Translations under genes and position numbers: made by a program
Notes under the pieces: generated by a model
What the model saw: only the letters and a program-made list of their open reading frames with translations
What the model was told of the DNA's origin: nothing
Database searches by the model: none
Shown here: one piece after another, positions 45,091 to 53,842 of the stretch
Position numbering within the stretch: position 1 is the stretch's first letter
Layout of the letters: the number at the start of each line of letters is the position of its first letter
Origin: Candidatus Syntrophocurvum alkaliphilum
GTDB lineage: Bacteria > Bacillota > Syntrophomonadia > Syntrophomonadales > Syntrophomonadaceae
DNA length: 64,000 nucleotides
Reading direction: 5' to 3'
Assembly (NCBI RefSeq): GCF_009734445.1
Contig: NZ_CP046457.1
Coordinates: 1,916,001-1,980,000 of the forward strand

Positions 45091-45115
45091 AAAAAGCGAG
45101 GCTTATGCCCGCTTT
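45091..45115 (-). terminator. Terminator between the 301-aa unknown gene and greA
   Basis: On the minus strand AAAGCGGGC ATAA GCCTCGCTTT forms a stem with one bulge, followed by TTTTATAAG. greA should therefore have its own promoter within 45061-45090 or rely on read-through. Confidence 0.7.
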
Positions 45116-45187
45116 GATCCTCGAATATGGGATATGATGTTTCGTCGCAAATTCTTTATGGTATTATATAGAGCTCAGATTCCATTG

Positions 45188-46093
45188 TCAAGAAAACAAC
45201 TCCCATATATCAAGGTCATCTGCAACTTGTTTTATTTGCTCAAATGTGTTTTTTTTGACTTCTTGGACATTTGTTAATCCTTTATTTTCTTCATAAGGAT
45301 TATTTATTCCTGCTTTTGATATTAAACAGCTTTCTAAAACTGGAGCAAGGTTATATAAGCTTGAGTTAAGCCCAGATTTTTTTAGCTTTTCCTCTAGCTC
45401 TAATGATATACCCTGTCTGTTATCAGTTAGTTTTATAAAAAAACTGTCGGGAGACGCTACGGTATATCTTTGGTATTGTGGTTCGAATATAAATATTAGG
45501 TCTCCTTTTTCCCAAGTGCTAGGTGTAACAAAACTAGTACTTACAGCCACTCCTTTGTCATAGAGCAAGCGATACGCAAATTGTTCGTATTTAGATGGAT
45601 AAAAGTTTTGTAGTGATACAGGTATACTGTAATCACACAGTTTCTCAATAAAGATGTCTAGATCGGGGATTATACCCGCAATAATTATTCGTTTTACTTC
45701 CCTTTTGGAAAGCATTTGTTCTAAGTAGTTAATAGATAAGGCCTTTATAAAATTATCCCCAAATACCATGGAAAAATTGTTGGATAATTCATGAAAATTA
45801 CTTTTTAGCCTACGATCTACTGCTAGAGTGTTTAATGAGTATTCTTTCATTATTTTGCTAGATTTATTAAGAACCTGTTCCTGTGTGTTTTTGGTAAGTT
45901 GATTCCAGTTGTCATTTCCTAATGGTAATATTAATTTACAGCCCTTTGATCCGACATCTTCTAAATCTAGGAGGTTTTCTACCCTTGGTGAAAAAAATAA
46001 GGGGGCTAGTTTGTCCAGAATTAGTTTCTGATATACTAGCCCCTTTTTTTCTTTTTCCATCATATTTAATATTGCAAAATCAAGGTTTAACAT
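45188..46093 (-). CDS. Unknown 301-residue protein of the quinate-dehydrogenase cluster
   Basis: I do not recognise a family. The protein is soluble, with a Rossmann-like middle (KRIIIAGIIPDLDIFIEKL followed by IPVSLQNFYPSKYEQF), conserved-looking RLLYDKGVAVSTSF, and a helical C-terminus. GGAGAG precedes the ATG. It starts 2 bp after the stop of the quinate 5-dehydrogenase-like gene, so the two are one operon and likely work together. A repressor-like gene precedes both. Nothing in the sequence gives a substrate. Confidence 0.7.
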   Translation of the reverse strand: MLNLDFAILNMMEKEKKGLVYQKLILDKLAPLFFSPRVENLLDLEDVGSKGCKLILPLGNDNWNQLTKNTQEQVLNKSSKIMKEYSLNTLAVDRRLKSNFHELSNNFSMVFGDNFIKALSINYLEQMLSKREVKRIIIAGIIPDLDIFIEKLCDYSIPVSLQNFYPSKYEQFAYRLLYDKGVAVSTSFVTPSTWEKGDLIFIFEPQYQRYTVASPDSFFIKLTDNRQGISLELEEKLKKSGLNSSLYNLAPVLESCLISKAGINNPYEENKGLTNVQEVKKNTFEQIKQVADDLDIWELFS

Positions 46094-46094
46094 G

Positions 46095-47000
46095 TTATCT
46101 CTCCAAGTCGATAACCCCCGGATGCATGTCTAGTTTGTCTAGCATTTCTATATAATCTTCTGGCATTATTTGGTCTAATGGTTTGGATATAAGTGCTACC
46201 ATTAGAGCTTCAATAACGTTAGTGCCAAATGATCGCCCACCCATATCTGGTGTAGTGGTTATTACTTTTTTGATTCCACGCTGCTTTAAAATCTCTAGAT
46301 CATTTTCGGTAGTGGTATTGGTTATGACTTTTTTTCCTTCTAATTTTTCCGGGAGGTATCTTCTAATATAGTTGAAGTCACCAGCTAAAATATCTGCTTC
46401 ATAATAATATTTTGAATGTTTAGGAATTATGACATTTTGATCTTCTCCCGTTGGATAAAGTTTTTCAAATGGCATTCTAACAATATATGGAGCTATGGCT
46501 TTTCCTATTATTCTTAGTGAGGTTAATGAACGTAGTGGAATGGGTATGCCAACTGTATACATTAAATCTCCTATTATAAGTTTAGCTCCCACATCATTAA
46601 AGGCTTCGGCCATGCCAAAACGATCAACGGCACATACCATAAGCACTTTTTTGCCTTCTATTTCTAAAATACCTTGTTCGTGGACATCCTTTATGCATTT
46701 ACGTTCTAGGGTGTTTTTGAGACCACTTCCATCTACCATAGGAGTTTTGCGGGCTTCGTTAACTAGTAGTTTAGCATCTTTTATAGTGTATTTTTTTCCA
46801 GCAATATAAATGTAGAGGTCTATTCCTCCCATACCAAATGCATTAACTTTCCCATCAAGTCTTCTAATTAGCTCAATTGCTTTATCCCAGTCGCCATCTG
46901 TTCCAATTCTCTCAATACAAAATTTTTGACCCAAAAAATCAGTTTCATAGGCATGATCTCTTTTGGAAGAACCTAGGCTTACACTAACTACATGCTTCAT
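46095..47000 (-). CDS. Quinate 5-dehydrogenase-like protein
   Basis: The 301-residue protein matches a Clostridia family annotated as quinate 5-dehydrogenase: MKHVVSVSLGSSKRDHAYET at the start, FGMGGIDLYIYIAGKKYTI near 55-73, VDGSGLKNTLER near 89-100 and a Rossmann-like dinucleotide region with VTTTPDMGGRSFGTNVIEA near 246-264. The enzymatic name is from annotation habit; I see no direct proof of quinate as substrate. GGAGGT precedes the ATG. It is followed closely by the unknown 301-residue gene and preceded by a helix-turn-helix regulator, a conserved trio. Confidence 0.75.
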   Translation of the reverse strand: MKHVVSVSLGSSKRDHAYETDFLGQKFCIERIGTDGDWDKAIELIRRLDGKVNAFGMGGIDLYIYIAGKKYTIKDAKLLVNEARKTPMVDGSGLKNTLERKCIKDVHEQGILEIEGKKVLMVCAVDRFGMAEAFNDVGAKLIIGDLMYTVGIPIPLRSLTSLRIIGKAIAPYIVRMPFEKLYPTGEDQNVIIPKHSKYYYEADILAGDFNYIRRYLPEKLEGKKVITNTTTENDLEILKQRGIKKVITTTPDMGGRSFGTNVIEALMVALISKPLDQIMPEDYIEMLDKLDMHPGVIDLER

Positions 47001-47064
47001 ACATTACCTCCTAACTGACCAGAGGGAAGGCTCCTTAGTTTCTGCCCTCTAGTTGTGCTAACCG

Positions 47065-47595
47065 CTATCTTGCTGCTTTTACTGATCTAAGTATTTTTCG
47101 TATTTCTGTGGGGTCAACCCATTTGTCTTCTGTAATGGGAGATGAACCTATTTCAATTGATATAACCTGGTTATCCATCATGTTTTCTATAAGCTTTAAC
47201 CTCTCATCTGATCCGATACATATTACTATTTCATATGCACGCACTTTAGAAATAAGCTCCATTAGTTCGTTAAGCAACTCTTTCCCTGAACGTTGTTCTA
47301 CATAGTCTAGCCGTTCCTGTTCTGTAAATATGAGTATAAAGTCCACGCCTTCTTTTTCTAGTATTTGTTCGATTTCTTCTTTATTGGAGATGGGAAATCC
47401 AACACAAGCTATTGATTGACCTTTTCTAACTTCACCAATCCTTTCTAAACGAGATATAAAAGTTCTATCGATGTCTAGACGATCAGCAACCTCCTGCTGG
47501 GAAAAACCTCTAGTCCTCATCTGTAAAGCCTTTTTTAATCTGCTCTCAATTTTTTGCCAGCTGATTATTTTGTCCTGAATACGTAAAAATTCCAC
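47065..47595 (-). CDS. Helix-turn-helix transcriptional regulator
   Basis: The 176-residue protein has a Cro/C1-type HTH at residues 25-50 (RTRGFSQQEVADRLDIDRTF, then ISRLERIG). The effector-like C-terminal domain begins SIACVGFPISNKEEIEQILE. This domain resembles a small Rossmann or ligand-binding fold. It is divergent in role from the enzymes downstream but transcribed in the same direction, so it probably regulates the quinate-dehydrogenase-like operon. The start is GTG at 47595 with GGGAG nine bases upstream. A hairpin AGAGGG/CCCTCT lies between it and the next gene (about 47022-47042). Confidence 0.8.
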   Translation of the reverse strand: MEFLRIQDKIISWQKIESRLKKALQMRTRGFSQQEVADRLDIDRTFISRLERIGEVRKGQSIACVGFPISNKEEIEQILEKEGVDFILIFTEQERLDYVEQRSGKELLNELMELISKVRAYEIVICIGSDERLKLIENMMDNQVISIEIGSSPITEDKWVDPTEIRKILRSVKAAR

Positions 47596-48039
47596 AGTAA
47601 TCAGTCTCCCTTTTCATCTTGCGCACAACATTGTTCACACTGTTACTTAATTTTATCACCATTCAAAGCAAATGACAAATTTGAGAAGTCATGAGACTTT
47701 GGTGGAGGGAGGGTGGAGAGGATTAGGTGGCACTGGAGGAAGCACGGGGACGGGAAGCACGGGGACGGTTCTTTTGCTTTTTCTCTTGCTTTGGTGACTT
47801 ACCTTCTCTGGAAAAGAGTGGTTGCATGTGATAGCATACAGGTAATGATTTTTAGGCATAGTGACTGATAAAATCGATGTATAAACTTTTGTTGGTAAAT
47901 ATTTGCAATTGCTGGTTTTTATTTATAAGTCCCTTAATAGGCCGGTGAAAAGTTTTTTACTGGTATGGGAATAGTATTAAAAGGTTATTAATAAACTTAG
48001 TGTCTAAAGGACATAAAAGCTTAAAAGAGGAGATTTTAT
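47596..48039. other. Divergent intergenic region between the regulator (-) and PH-domain genes (+)
   Basis: It holds a GGGGACGGTTC repeat arm in partial tandem (47738-47782) and an otherwise AT-rich promoter region for the PH-domain pair. No gene is seen. Confidence 0.6.
47738..47782 (+). repeat. GGGGACGGTTC repeat, partial tandem single arm
   Basis: GGAAGCACGGGGACGG occurs twice in tandem and the second copy continues GTTCTTTTGCTTTT. There is no inverted partner nearby. Confidence 0.85.
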
Positions 48040-48519
48040 ATGAGGCTTAAACCAAGTCAGCCTTTAGCTGAAAAAACATTAAATGTGTGGATGATTACCG
48101 CTTTTTTACAGTGGATTTTAGTTTGGTTAGTCCCTGTTGGTTACTTATGGGCTGCACAACGCTTTGATTGGCCTTTTTGGGTTTTGTATGTGATTTTTGC
48201 ATTGATTATTGTTTTAGGAATTATAGCTATATTTGTATTGCCAAGGTTGCAGTGGCAGCGTTGGCGATATGAGGTTTATGATAATGAAGTGGAGCTTATG
48301 TATGGGGTAATTATTGTTACTAGAACGATTATTCCAATGATTCGTGTTCAACATGTTGATACTAAGCAGGGGCCTCTTTTAAGGAGGTATTGTCTTTCTT
48401 CGGTGACTATTTCTACGGCTGCTACAGTTCATGTAATACCAGGACTTAATGAGGAAAAGGCTGATCATTTAAGAGACCATATTGCAAAATTAGCAAGGGA
48501 AGCTGATCCAGATGAATGA
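48040..48519 (+). CDS. Bacterial PH-domain membrane protein (YdbS-like)
   Basis: The 159-residue protein has two adjacent membrane helices (ITAFLQWILVWLVPVGYLWA and FWVLYVIFALIIVLGIIAIF), then one bacterial PH (bPH2) domain: WRYEVYDNEVELMYGVIIVTRTIIPMIRVQHVDTKQGPLL is its core, cited here in part as VELMYGVIIVTRTIIPMIRV. YdbS/YdbT pairs occur widely in Firmicutes; in B. subtilis they were linked to resistance to some antimicrobials. It overlaps the next gene by 8 bp. AGAGGAG precedes the ATG. Confidence 0.87.
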   Translation: MRLKPSQPLAEKTLNVWMITAFLQWILVWLVPVGYLWAAQRFDWPFWVLYVIFALIIVLGIIAIFVLPRLQWQRWRYEVYDNEVELMYGVIIVTRTIIPMIRVQHVDTKQGPLLRRYCLSSVTISTAATVHVIPGLNEEKADHLRDHIAKLAREADPDE

Positions 48520-50032
48520 TTGGAAAAGACAACATCCGGCTGCGGTATTTATTAGTTTTTTAAGTAATTTAAAAGAAATGGTTATTAGTTTGATTGCTAT
48601 ATTTGTATTAGGACAAACTTCACCAGGTTTAGGGTCAAATTTTTATTTTGTGATAATGGGAGTTATTTTATTTTTATCTCTTGTTAATGGTTTTTTTAAG
48701 TGGTGGACTTTTAAGTATCATTTGGTTGGTAATGAGCTAAATGCAAAGCAAGGTTTAATCTTTCGCAAGAAAAGGTATATACGTAAAGAGCGGATTCACA
48801 GCATAGATATAAATGCGAAGTTAGTTCAACGGTTATTTGGGCTTGTGGAATTAAGAATTGAAACTGCTGGTGGAGGGAATGAGCCAGAGTTTAAAATAAT
48901 AGCTTTGGAAAGAGAAGAAGCTGTAAGGATTAAGCAAGAGTTGTTGCAAAAAGAGGTAAGGTATTTTGAGGATGTTTTAGCTGATAATGAGCATGAAGAT
49001 ATTGAGGATGGAGCTGTTGTTGATAGTGACGAGGGTGTTGCTGGCGCTGTTGAGGAGCTGCCTAGTTTTAGGTGGGAGCTTAGTGGTGACAGACTATTAA
49101 TTGCGGCAGCTACGTCAAGTGGTGTAGGTATTGCTGCTACTTTTATCGCAGTAATTGTATCTCAGGCTCCACAGTTTTTACCAGAAGCAGTTATTGAGGA
49201 ATATGTTCGTTGGTTTATTCAGTCTAGTATTTTGATGATTGGAGCACTTATAGCTTTTATTTTGTTTGCTGCGTGGTTGTTTACTGTGGTTACTACTATT
49301 TTAAAGTACGGTTATTTTACTATTGAGAAAAGGGGTAATGATATACATATTTCTCGTGGGGTTCTAGAGCAGCGGCAGCTTACCCTTTATGCACAGAGGA
49401 TTACGGCAGTTAGAATTGTACAAAATCCACTGCGTCAGCCTTTTGGTTTTGTTGCAGTTTTTGTGGAAAGTGCTGGTGGCGGTAGGCAGGATGAGGATTT
49501 GTCAACTATTTTAGTACCGCTGTGTAAGAGAAATGAAGTGAACTCGATTTTAGAAGAAACTATACCTGATTTGGCAATAGACCCTGAGTATGAGGGATTG
49601 CCTCGTGAAAGTCTTAGGCGTTATTTGTTTAGACTTTTGATCCCGGCATTGATAGTTGCAGGTGTGGTAAGTTATTTATCACCTTATGGGTGGATAGCAA
49701 TCGTTCTGCCACTAATAGCTGTTTTGGTTGGTATATGGCAATACAAAGATGCAGGAATAACTCAGGTTGGAGATATTTTGTGTCTAAGAAAGAGGGTTTT
49801 TTCTAAGTTAGAGGTTATTGTACCTCGTAAGAGAATTCAATCTATGATGATGACGCAAACGGTTTTGCAGAAGTTTGATGACCTTTATACAATACATGTG
49901 TCTATTTTATCTAGTGTTACTGGAAAGACTTTTTCTGTGCGACATATAGGACGATGGCAGAAAGAAGAAGCTTTAGGGTGGTATTCGTATGAGGTGAATG
50001 ATGGTAGTCGTATTAATGATTTGGAATTCTAA
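48512..50032 (+). CDS. Bacterial PH-domain membrane protein with several PH domains (YdbT-like)
   Basis: The 506-residue protein has about six helices in three pairs, each followed by a bPH2 domain: first RKKRYIRKERIHSIDINAKL (about residues 87-106), second SRGVLEQRQLTLYAQRITAV (about 285-304) and third RKRVFSKLEVIVPRKRIQSM (about 428-447). This triple pattern is the YdbT layout. An acidic linker (DNEHEDIEDGAVVDSDEGV) lies near residue 157-175. It is co-translated with the YdbS-like gene (8-bp overlap). A terminator follows. A membrane complex of the two proteins is likely; the exact job is unknown. Confidence 0.87.
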   Translation: MNDWKRQHPAAVFISFLSNLKEMVISLIAIFVLGQTSPGLGSNFYFVIMGVILFLSLVNGFFKWWTFKYHLVGNELNAKQGLIFRKKRYIRKERIHSIDINAKLVQRLFGLVELRIETAGGGNEPEFKIIALEREEAVRIKQELLQKEVRYFEDVLADNEHEDIEDGAVVDSDEGVAGAVEELPSFRWELSGDRLLIAAATSSGVGIAATFIAVIVSQAPQFLPEAVIEEYVRWFIQSSILMIGALIAFILFAAWLFTVVTTILKYGYFTIEKRGNDIHISRGVLEQRQLTLYAQRITAVRIVQNPLRQPFGFVAVFVESAGGGRQDEDLSTILVPLCKRNEVNSILEETIPDLAIDPEYEGLPRESLRRYLFRLLIPALIVAGVVSYLSPYGWIAIVLPLIAVLVGIWQYKDAGITQVGDILCLRKRVFSKLEVIVPRKRIQSMMMTQTVLQKFDDLYTIHVSILSSVTGKTFSVRHIGRWQKEEALGWYSYEVNDGSRINDLEF

Positions 50033-50049
50033 AGATATTGAGCACATTA

Positions 50050-50088
50050 AATAATACCTCTTAACTTAGATGTTTAAGAGGTATTATT
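50050..50088 (+). terminator. Terminator of the PH-domain operon
   Basis: AATAATACCTCTTAA (50050-50064) pairs with TTAAGAGGTATTATT (50074-50088), and outer CACATT/AATGTG extends it. There is no strong T-run after the stem. Confidence 0.7.
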
Positions 50089-50120
50089 GAATGTGATAGG
50101 CACCTTACTAAATTAGAATT

Positions 50121-50216
50121 AAGGAAGCACGGGGACGGTTCTTTTGCTTCCTTTTTACAACTTAAGGAAGCAAAAGAACCGTCCCCGTGCTTCCCCGTGC
50201 TTCCCCGTGCTTCCTT
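50121..50216. repeat. GGGGACGGTTC palindrome (GCTTCC variant) with tandem CCCCGTGCTTCC copies
   Basis: GGAAGCACGGGGACGGTTCT... (50123-50153) is inverted at 50164-50194; the right arm is followed by two more CCCCGTGCTTCC units. It lies between the convergent PH operon and dusB. Confidence 0.92.
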
Positions 50217-50228
50217 GTCTTTTCCCTA

Positions 50229-51188
50229 TTAAACTTTTATTTTCTTCAATGTTGATATCATTTGCTCTTTGGTTTCTGCTTGGTTTATTTCTCCTCTTAG
50301 TTTGGCAGCACCATTAAGGCCTTTGGTGTACCATGAGAAGTGTTTGCGCATTTCTCGTACTGCTATGTGTTCGCCTTTGTAGTGGATGGTTAGTCCTAGT
50401 TGGCGTATGGCAGTATTGATAATTTCTTCTGTAGTTGGTGGTGGTATTTTTTTGCCGTTTTCTATTAGTTCTACTGCCTCTCTTAGTATGAAGGGGTTTC
50501 CCATGGCTGCTCTGCCTATCATTACGGCATCACAGTTTGTGTAATCTAGCATTTTAAGGGCGTCCTCTGCAGACCATATATCACCATTGCCTATTACGGG
50601 TATGCTTACGGTTTTTTTAAGGTTTTTTATGCAATCCCAATCAGCTTTACCAGAATAGAATTGGTCTCTGGTGCGTGCATGGAAGGCTATGGCTGATACG
50701 CCTTCTTCCTCGGCTATAGTTGCTAGTTCTATGTATTTAAGCTGGTTTTCATCCCAGCCTTTGCGCATTTTTATAGTTAACGGAACGTTTATAGCATTTT
50801 TAACACCTTTGATTATCTCCCTTACTCTAGGAAGATTACGCATTAAAGCTGCCCCTTCTCCGTTTTTAACTATTTTAGGAGTTGGACAGCCCATGTTTAT
50901 ATCTATTATTTTTGCTCCTAGTTCTTGGACTTTTACTGCAGCTTTTATCATTGGTTCTACTTCTGAGCCAAATATTTGTACTGATACAGGTGGCTCTTCG
51001 TCAGTTGTATCTGCTATAGCGGCAGTTTTTGCTTGGGAATATATTAATCCCATGTCACTTACCATTTCGGTATATGCTAGACCACAATTATAGGATTTGG
51101 CTATTATTCTATAGGCTTTATCTGTTACGCCTGCCATGGGAGCTAATACAACTCGGTTCTTTATCTTAATATCTCCTATTGAAAACAT
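50229..51188 (-). CDS. dusB: tRNA-dihydrouridine synthase (DusB-type)
   Basis: The 319-residue FMN enzyme reduces uridine in the tRNA D-loop. The TIM-barrel signature is visible: LAPMAGVTDKAYR (residues 15-27), IDINMGCPTPKIVKNGEGAA with the catalytic Cys near residue 100, IKMRKGW near 139-145, FHARTRDQFYSGKADW near 169-184 and GNGDIWSAEDALKML near 199-213. It lies 2 bp after coaX, so they are one operon. GGGGG precedes the ATG at 51188. This position, at the end of a coaX operon and near lysS, is common in Firmicutes. Confidence 0.95.
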   Translation of the reverse strand: MFSIGDIKIKNRVVLAPMAGVTDKAYRIIAKSYNCGLAYTEMVSDMGLIYSQAKTAAIADTTDEEPPVSVQIFGSEVEPMIKAAVKVQELGAKIIDINMGCPTPKIVKNGEGAALMRNLPRVREIIKGVKNAINVPLTIKMRKGWDENQLKYIELATIAEEEGVSAIAFHARTRDQFYSGKADWDCIKNLKKTVSIPVIGNGDIWSAEDALKMLDYTNCDAVMIGRAAMGNPFILREAVELIENGKKIPPPTTEEIINTAIRQLGLTIHYKGEHIAVREMRKHFSWYTKGLNGAAKLRGEINQAETKEQMISTLKKIKV

Positions 51189-51190
51189 TG

Positions 51191-51961
51191 TTACCCCCGA
51201 TTTGTTTCATATATCAAACGTAAGCCATTTAGTGTTAAAAGGTCATCTACAATGTCAATAGAGTCAGTTTCTTTGGCGATTACTTTTGCTAATCCTCCTG
51301 TTGCCACTACTTTAGCTGTTTGATAATTTGTTTCTTTTTTCATTCGTTCTATTATACCTTCTACCTGCCCAACAAATCCATATATTATTCCTGCTTGTAT
51401 GCTCATTACTGTGTTTTTTCCAATTAGGCTTTTGGGTTTTATTAATTCTACTCGAGGTAGTTTTGATGCCCTTGATACTAATGCTTCAGTAGATATTTTT
51501 ATTCCTGGTGCGATAGCACCGCCTAGATAATCACCATTTTCATTGATTACACAAAATGTTGTTGCAGTACCAAAATCTACAATGATTAGTGGGCCTCCAT
51601 ATTTGCTATATGCAGCTACGGCATTAACTACCCTATCAGCTCCCACTTCACGAGGGTTATCATACTTTATAGCTAAACCAGTCTTTATGCCAGGTCCTAC
51701 TACCAGTGGTTTTATGTTGAAGTAATTTTCAAGCATTAGTTCTAATTCGCCCATAAGGATAGGTACTACAGATGATATTACTGCTGCTTTTACCTGCTTC
51801 ATTTCATGTTTATGGTAATCAAATAAGTCTTTTAGCATCATTCCATACTCATCAGCTGTTCTTTGGGTATCTGTACGTATTCGCCAATGTGTAAGGAGGT
51901 CTTTGCCCTTAAATATTCCTATTACCATATTGGTATTACCCACATCAAAAACTAATATCAT
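51191..51961 (-). CDS. coaX: Type III pantothenate kinase
   Basis: The 256-residue enzyme makes phosphopantothenate, the first step of CoA synthesis, and is not inhibited by CoA in this class. ASKHA-fold motifs are [15 protein letters not shown] (residues 4-18), [11 protein letters not shown] near 103-113, [15 protein letters not shown] near 119-133 and [11 protein letters not shown] near 141-151. It works downstream of the panBCD genes further up the same strand. GAGGGGAG precedes the ATG. It is co-transcribed with dusB. Confidence 0.95.
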   Translation of the reverse strand: MILVFDVGNTNMVIGIFKGKDLLTHWRIRTDTQRTADEYGMMLKDLFDYHKHEMKQVKAAVISSVVPILMGELELMLENYFNIKPLVVGPGIKTGLAIKYDNPREVGADRVVNAVAAYSKYGGPLIIVDFGTATTFCVINENGDYLGGAIAPGIKISTEALVSRASKLPRVELIKPKSLIGKNTVMSIQAGIIYGFVGQVEGIIERMKKETNYQTAKVVATGGLAKVIAKETDSIDIVDDLLTLNGLRLIYETNRG

Positions 51962-52042
51962 TATTAAGACTCCCCTCTTTTTATCCGTGTTTTGTTTAGA
52001 TGATTATACTGCAATACCAAAAAACTATCTTTGTTGTTTACT

Positions 52043-52999
52043 TCAGTCTTTGTAGCTTCGACAGTCCTTGATGGTTTCAGCAGCTTGTACTGCCCTTAGC
52101 ACGGCTTGTTTTAAAGCTTCTTGTGCGAGGTATCCAACTACATTAATATCTGCTTGCAAGTCTCCTTTAGATAGCGCAAAAATTGTATCTCCATCACACA
52201 TGGTATGTATTGGATTTATAACTCTAGCTAGTCCATTGTGTGCCATTTGAGCGATTTTAGTCAAATTGCTTTTATTAAAGGATGCATTAGATGCTACTAC
52301 TCCAATGGTAGTATTAGTTCCTATATAGTTTGAAAAGTCTACATTAGCCATTTTTTTATATGCTTCTTCAGTACCTATTATTTTACCACTATCATCTCTA
52401 ACTCCGGCAATTATTTTGCCATTTTGCGTATTAAATACATCACCAAATGCGTTTACAGCTACAATAGCACCTACAATCACGCCATTATCAAGCTTTATGG
52501 AATAAGTTCCTAAGCCGCTTTTTGTACATTTATCTTTACCGTTTATTTTTCCAACAGTTGCACCTGCTCCTGCTCCATAGTTTCCTTCTTTTACATCTAT
52601 ACCTGCTGCTTGGCATGCAAGATAGCCCATTTGTTTGTCAGGACGCTTAGTGTGATCACCTATAGCTAAATCAAATAATACTGCACCTGGTATTATAGGG
52701 ACAACTGTAGGACCCACATTATAGCCAATGCCTTTTTCTTCGAGAAATTGCATTATGCCTCCGGCAGCTTCTAATCCGTATGCACTACCTCCTGTAAGGA
52801 GTATGCCGTGGACTTTTTCAATCATGTTTATAGGAGAAAGTAAATCCGTTTCTCGTGTTCCTGGACCAGATCCTCTAACATCAACTCCACATGTAGCTCC
52901 TTTATCTCCCGTAAGTATAACAGTACAACCTGTTAATGCATTTAAGTCTTCCTGTGAACCAACAGTAATACCTGGAATATCGGTAATAGAGTTTGGCAT
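52043..52999 (-). CDS. P1-family (S58/DmpA-like) peptidase
   Basis: The 318-residue protein belongs to the DmpA/ornithine acetyltransferase-like Ntn-hydrolase fold. Features are ITDIPGITVGSQEDLNALTG at the start, GVDVRGSGPGTRETDLLSP near 37-55, GILLTGGSAYGLEAAGGIMQ near 64-83, and the self-cleavage region with IGTNTTIGVVASNASFNKSN near 235-254 that should supply the N-terminal nucleophile. Family members cut N-terminal residues from small peptides or amides; the true substrate is unknown. GGAGGAAG precedes the ATG. A 128-bp palindrome separates it from bioY. Confidence 0.88.
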   Translation of the reverse strand: MPNSITDIPGITVGSQEDLNALTGCTVILTGDKGATCGVDVRGSGPGTRETDLLSPINMIEKVHGILLTGGSAYGLEAAGGIMQFLEEKGIGYNVGPTVVPIIPGAVLFDLAIGDHTKRPDKQMGYLACQAAGIDVKEGNYGAGAGATVGKINGKDKCTKSGLGTYSIKLDNGVIVGAIVAVNAFGDVFNTQNGKIIAGVRDDSGKIIGTEEAYKKMANVDFSNYIGTNTTIGVVASNASFNKSNLTKIAQMAHNGLARVINPIHTMCDGDTIFALSKGDLQADINVVGYLAQEALKQAVLRAVQAAETIKDCRSYKD

Positions 53000-53023
53000 A
53001 AATCTTCCTCCTTGTCTAGAATA

Positions 53024-53151
53024 GCAGTAGAGCAGGGGAGGGATTGGAACAGGGGACTCTGGAACAGGGGACGGTTCTTTGTTCTACCGCGGTAGAACAA
53101 AGAACCGTCCCCTGTTCCAGAGTCCCCTGTTCCAATCCCTGTTCTACTGCT
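53024..53151. repeat. GGGGACGGTTC palindrome, longest copy (about 128 bp)
   Basis: The centre CTACCGCGGTAG is flanked by GAACAAAGAACCGTCCCC arms, and the inversion continues outward through GGGACTCTGGAACAG and GGATTGGAAC to GCAGTAG on both sides, with one 4-base difference. It contains two nested copies of the AACAGGGGAC unit. It lies between bioY and the P1 peptidase gene and can form a cruciform or a strong mRNA hairpin. Confidence 0.93.
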
Positions 53152-53155
53152 AGTT

Positions 53156-53725
53156 TTATTTAAGTATGTTTTCTCGGTTGATGCCCAATCTCCTGCATAG
53201 TTCAAGTGCTAGCAGTGCAGCTATTACTATTTTTATTAGGTCAAATGTTATAAATGGTAGGAAGCCTAGCTGTAGCACTCTCATCACATCAACAGTATTT
53301 CCAACATAGTAGTTTAGTATTACGTACATATAGGGTAAACCTATTATGTACATTACAATTATACCGGCTAGGCCAGCTAAGGAGAAGTTAATGAATGATG
53401 TACGCTTTATTAGCTTTGATTGTACCCAAGCTGCTAGAGGAAAGCTTAATAGGAAACCAAAGCTAGGCAGTAGGATATATGCAGGTCCTCCAAATGGTGG
53501 TTTAGAGAAAACCGGAATACCTATTAGACCAATGAATATATAAGCTAAAATGCTTAAAAATGCAGCACGCGGTGATAGTAAGCAAGCTGCAAGCATAACT
53601 ACAAAGGGCTGTAAGCTAAATGGTATGATTAACACCGGTTGAAATACTCTTATTAATATAGTAAGTACACATAATAAAGCTGTAAAGATTGCGGCTAAAA
53701 CTAGTTCTCTAGTTGAAATCTGCAT
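53156..53725 (-). CDS. bioY: Biotin ECF transporter S component BioY
   Basis: The 189-residue membrane protein has six helices and is the biotin-binding subunit of an ECF uptake system. Family motifs are AAIFTALLCVLTILIR, VVMLAACLLSPRAAFLSILAYIFIGLIGIPVF seen in part as LSPRAAFLSILAYIFIGLIG, GGPAYILLPSFGFLLSFPLAAW in part, and the last helix pair with PFITFDLIKIVIAALLAL. ATPase and EcfT genes are not nearby. A BirA operator lies just upstream, so biotin represses it. GGGGGG precedes the ATG. The absence of biotin synthesis genes in this window fits uptake but proves nothing. Confidence 0.93.
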   Translation of the reverse strand: MQISTRELVLAAIFTALLCVLTILIRVFQPVLIIPFSLQPFVVMLAACLLSPRAAFLSILAYIFIGLIGIPVFSKPPFGGPAYILLPSFGFLLSFPLAAWVQSKLIKRTSFINFSLAGLAGIIVMYIIGLPYMYVILNYYVGNTVDVMRVLQLGFLPFITFDLIKIVIAALLALELCRRLGINRENILK

Positions 53726-53746
53726 TTTTAAGATTACCCCCCAAAG

Positions 53747-53778
53747 TCGTTAACCTAATTCTATCACATGGTTAACAA
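53747..53778 (-). promoter_or_regulatory. BirA operator upstream of bioY
   Basis: GTTAACC (53749-53755), 14 bases, then GGTTAAC (53770-53776): a perfect two-fold symmetric site matching the Firmicutes BirA consensus TTAACC-N14/15-GGTTAA. It ends 22 bp before the bioY start codon, where it would block transcription when biotinyl-AMP-bound BirA is present. Confidence 0.85.
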
Positions 53779-53842
53779 CCTTGAGTAGCCGTTTACAATG
53801 TATACTTTGGCGTGCGTGACACCGGTGTCACGCTGTGCCGCG

